Below, piece after piece: positions 62,138 to 64,000 of a stretch of 64,000 nucleotides of DNA. Both the position numbers and the translations under genes were made by a program. Positions within the stretch are counted from its first letter, which is position 1, and every line of letters starts with the position of its first letter. The notes below the pieces were generated by a model. It was not told where the DNA came from and ran no database searches. It saw nothing but the letters and a program-made list of their open reading frames with translations. Source of the stretch: Chloroflexota bacterium (GTDB taxonomy: Bacteria; Chloroflexota; UBA11872); the NCBI GenBank assembly GCA_022824865.1, contig JAJDZD010000010.1, positions 1 to 64,000 of the forward strand. The letters are read 5' to 3'.

Positions 62138-63595
62138 ATGGCCATGGCCTTCAAGAACCTGCGCGAGTTTCTGGACCTGCTGGAGGATCGGGACGAACTG
62201 CGACGGATCCGGGTTGAGGTGGATCGGCACCTGGAGATCACCGAGATCGCGGATCGGGTGATGAAGGCCGGCGGTCCCGCGCTGCTGTTCGAGAACGTCA
62301 AGGGCAGCGACATCCCGTTTGCCATCAACCTGCTGGGATCGCCGCAGCGCATGGCCTGGGCGTTGGGGATGGAGGAATGGTCGGAACTGGAGCGGCGGCT
62401 GGACGATCTGCTCGCAATGGCGATGGGGCCGCCGCCGAAAAGCCTGCTGGGCAAGCTGCAGGTGCTGAACGAGATCATCAAGGTCGGGCGGATCGGGCCG
62501 CGAGAGGTGAGCAACGCGCCGGTACACGAGGTGTTCGACACCGAGAATCCATCGCTGGCCGACCTGCCGATTCCGACCTGCTGGCCGCTGGACGGCGGTC
62601 CCTACATCACCTTTCCGCTGGTGCTGACCCACGACCCGCTGACTGGCAAGCGCAACGTGGGGCTGTACCGCCTGCAGAAGTTCGACAACCGCACCCTGGG
62701 GATGCACTGGCAACGGCACAAGGGAGGCGCGGAGCATTGGCGACGGAGCAAGGAAGCGCGCCGGCGAATGGAAGTTGCGGTGGCGATAGGAGTCGATCCA
62801 ACGCTGATGTACTCGGCCAGCGCGCCGTTGCCGCCGGACATCGATGAGATGGTCTTTGCCGGGTTCCTACGCGGGTCGCCCGTGGAGACGGTTAAAGCGA
62901 AGACGGTGGACATCCAGGTTCCGGCCCACGCGGAGATCGTGCTGGAGGGATGGGTCGATCCGTCGGAGTCGCGGCTGGAGGGACCATTCGGCGACCACAT
63001 CGGGTACTACTCGCTGGCGGAACCGTTCCCGGTGTTTCACCTGACGGCGGTGACGCGTCGACGGGACCCGGTCTTCGTGTCGACGATCGTGGGCGTGCCG
63101 CCGATGGAGGACGCCTGGATCGGCAAGGCGACGGAGCGGCTGTTCCTGCCGCTGGTGCGGCTGTTCGTGCCCGAGCTCGTGGACATGAACCTGCCGGTGC
63201 ACGGGGTGTTCCACAATTTCTGCATCGTGTCGATCAACAAGCGCTATCCCGGACAGGCGCGGAAGGTGATGCACGGAATCTGGGGCGTGGGTCAGCTGAT
63301 GTTCACGAAATACGTCATCGTGGTGGACCACGACGTGGACGTGCAGAATCTCAAGGAAGTGATGTGGCGAGTGGGCGCAACCACGGATCCGGCACGGGAC
63401 CTGGAGCAGGCGCGCGGGCCGATGGACCACCTGGAGTTCGCGACCACCACGGAGCACTTTGGCGGAAAGCTGGGTATCGACGCAACGCGCAAACTGCCGG
63501 AGGAGGGCTTCCCACGGGAGTGGCCGCCGGAGATCAGGATGGACGACGAGATCGTGAAGCTGGTGGACGAGCGGTGGTTGAGCTATGGGATCTGA
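62138..63595 (+). CDS. ubiD: UbiD-family decarboxylase
   Basis: The 485-residue protein matches UbiD, including LREFLDLLEDRDELRRIRVEV, NVGLYRLQKFDNRTLGMHWQRHKGGAEHW and the active-site EGPFGDHIGYYS, with the E-x(n)-R/E-D triad. UbiD enzymes use prenylated FMN (made by UbiX) to decarboxylate aromatic acids in quinone synthesis; menaquinone-type substrates are also possible. GGCGGGG precedes ATG 62138; a second ATG at 62144 is available. The UbiX partner is not in the window. Confidence 0.94.
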   Translation: MAMAFKNLREFLDLLEDRDELRRIRVEVDRHLEITEIADRVMKAGGPALLFENVKGSDIPFAINLLGSPQRMAWALGMEEWSELERRLDDLLAMAMGPPPKSLLGKLQVLNEIIKVGRIGPREVSNAPVHEVFDTENPSLADLPIPTCWPLDGGPYITFPLVLTHDPLTGKRNVGLYRLQKFDNRTLGMHWQRHKGGAEHWRRSKEARRRMEVAVAIGVDPTLMYSASAPLPPDIDEMVFAGFLRGSPVETVKAKTVDIQVPAHAEIVLEGWVDPSESRLEGPFGDHIGYYSLAEPFPVFHLTAVTRRRDPVFVSTIVGVPPMEDAWIGKATERLFLPLVRLFVPELVDMNLPVHGVFHNFCIVSINKRYPGQARKVMHGIWGVGQLMFTKYVIVVDHDVDVQNLKEVMWRVGATTDPARDLEQARGPMDHLEFATTTEHFGGKLGIDATRKLPEEGFPREWPPEIRMDDEIVKLVDERWLSYGI

Positions 63596-64000
63596 CAAGG
63601 ACACGGGGATTGACACTCAGCGAGCTAAGCGCCGACTTGCAGTCGAGAACAACAACCAGGCGTGGGAGCTGATCGAGAGCAGCCCCGACTACTTGCATGC
63701 CTCGGAATTGCTCTCGAGGGCGTATGCGTCGCATCGCCACTGGTTCGAGGTGGGCGGGCCGCTGGAGAAGCAGCGCGCCGAGCACCTGGTGGCGACGGCA
63801 GTTTCCTTTCTTGGGATTGTCTCGCTGTCGGTGCACCACGCCGATGCGTGCATCAAGCTGAGCGATGCGAACGGCGACAAGCAGACGGCGTTCGACCGGG
63901 CGGCGGCGCTCGAGTGCCTGGCGCGCTCGCACGCGTGCGCGGGGCTGGCAGACGCCGCGAACCGGCGCGAAACGGCGCGGCAGGCCGGCGAACTGATCGA
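63585..64000 (+). CDS. Hypothetical helical protein (3' partial)
   Basis: The frame begins at ATG 63585, overlapping the ubiD end in another frame, and is still open at the window edge (138 codons visible). It is predicted to be mainly alpha-helical (SDKDTGIDTQRAKRRLAVEN, WELIESSPDYLHASELL, AYASHRHWFEVGGPLEKQRA). It has tandem helices of alternating charge, resembling ferritin-like or TPR-like helical bundles, but no family is recognised. No signal peptide. Confidence 0.65.
   Translation, partial: MGSDKDTGIDTQRAKRRLAVENNNQAWELIESSPDYLHASELLSRAYASHRHWFEVGGPLEKQRAEHLVATAVSFLGIVSLSVHHADACIKLSDANGDKQTAFDRAAALECLARSHACAGLADAANRRETARQAGELI

Overview
The window is high-GC, gene-dense bacterial DNA with mostly short intergenic gaps. 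Several traits point to an uncultured Chloroflexota lineage, perhaps of the Dehalococcoidia/SAR202 type. These are Tat-dependent lipoprotein sugar-binding proteins with repetitive VEKVV/VEKEV linkers, many beta-propeller glycosidase-like proteins, PhyH dioxygenase, UbiD, and a Pup-ligase locus. This assignment is inference from gene style; no rRNA or marker gene is present.

Layout. 1-9.7 kb: carbohydrate and accessory enzymes (two five-bladed propeller glycosidase-like proteins, RidA, ADP-ribosylglycohydrolase, alpha/beta hydrolase, an orphan DNA methyltransferase, adenosine deaminase-like protein) with a truncated HicB and a duplicated pair of tiny coiled-coil membrane proteins. 9.7-18.9 kb: HisI variant, ABC-2 exporter, PhyH dioxygenase, Tat lipoprotein binding protein, BNR sialidase, FAD oxidoreductase, a relic zone (polyketide synthase acyltransferase fragment plus IS481-like transposase fragment) and a nitrilase-family amidohydrolase. 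19-20.6 kb: a second Tat binding lipoprotein with a terminator.

20.9-35.3 kb is a cobalamin supercluster. A cobalamin riboswitch precedes a plus-strand operon (btuC, cobO-like, btuF, btuD, cobO, cobT, cobS, cobC phosphatase, cobU). A minus-strand operon (cbiB, threonine-phosphate decarboxylase, cobQ, pduX) has its start codons overlapping the preceding stop codons throughout. Together they cover corrinoid uptake, adenosylation, aminopropanol-arm synthesis and attachment, and nucleotide-loop assembly. No corrin-ring genes are present. A propeller glycosidase-like gene lies between the two operons.

35.8-49.4 kb: a one-domain voltage-gated cation channel, a uxuA broken by a 4-bp duplication, a large M16 protease lipoprotein, an IS30 relic, a third binding lipoprotein, a 55-residue Tat lipoprotein, an AAC(3)-like acetyltransferase, a Gfo/Idh/MocA oxidoreductase, a thioredoxin-reductase-like protein and an ABC-2 exporter pair. 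49.4-54.5 kb: EamA transporter, a remarkable sigma-factor/VWA fusion, a Phd-VapC toxin-antitoxin pair and an ornithine cyclodeaminase-like gene.

54.5-57.7 kb holds the most interesting system: dop, a 58-residue gene ending in Gly-Gly-Gln, and pafA, closely packed. The small gene does not resemble actinobacterial Pup in sequence but has the right size, disorder, C-terminus and position to be a divergent ubiquitin-like modifier. No proteasome core or ring ATPase lies in the window. 57.8-64 kb: propeller protein, MarR regulator with a clear promoter and operator palindrome, FabZ-like dehydratase, D-hydroxyacid dehydrogenase, HAD phosphatase, UbiD and an unfinished helical protein at the window edge.
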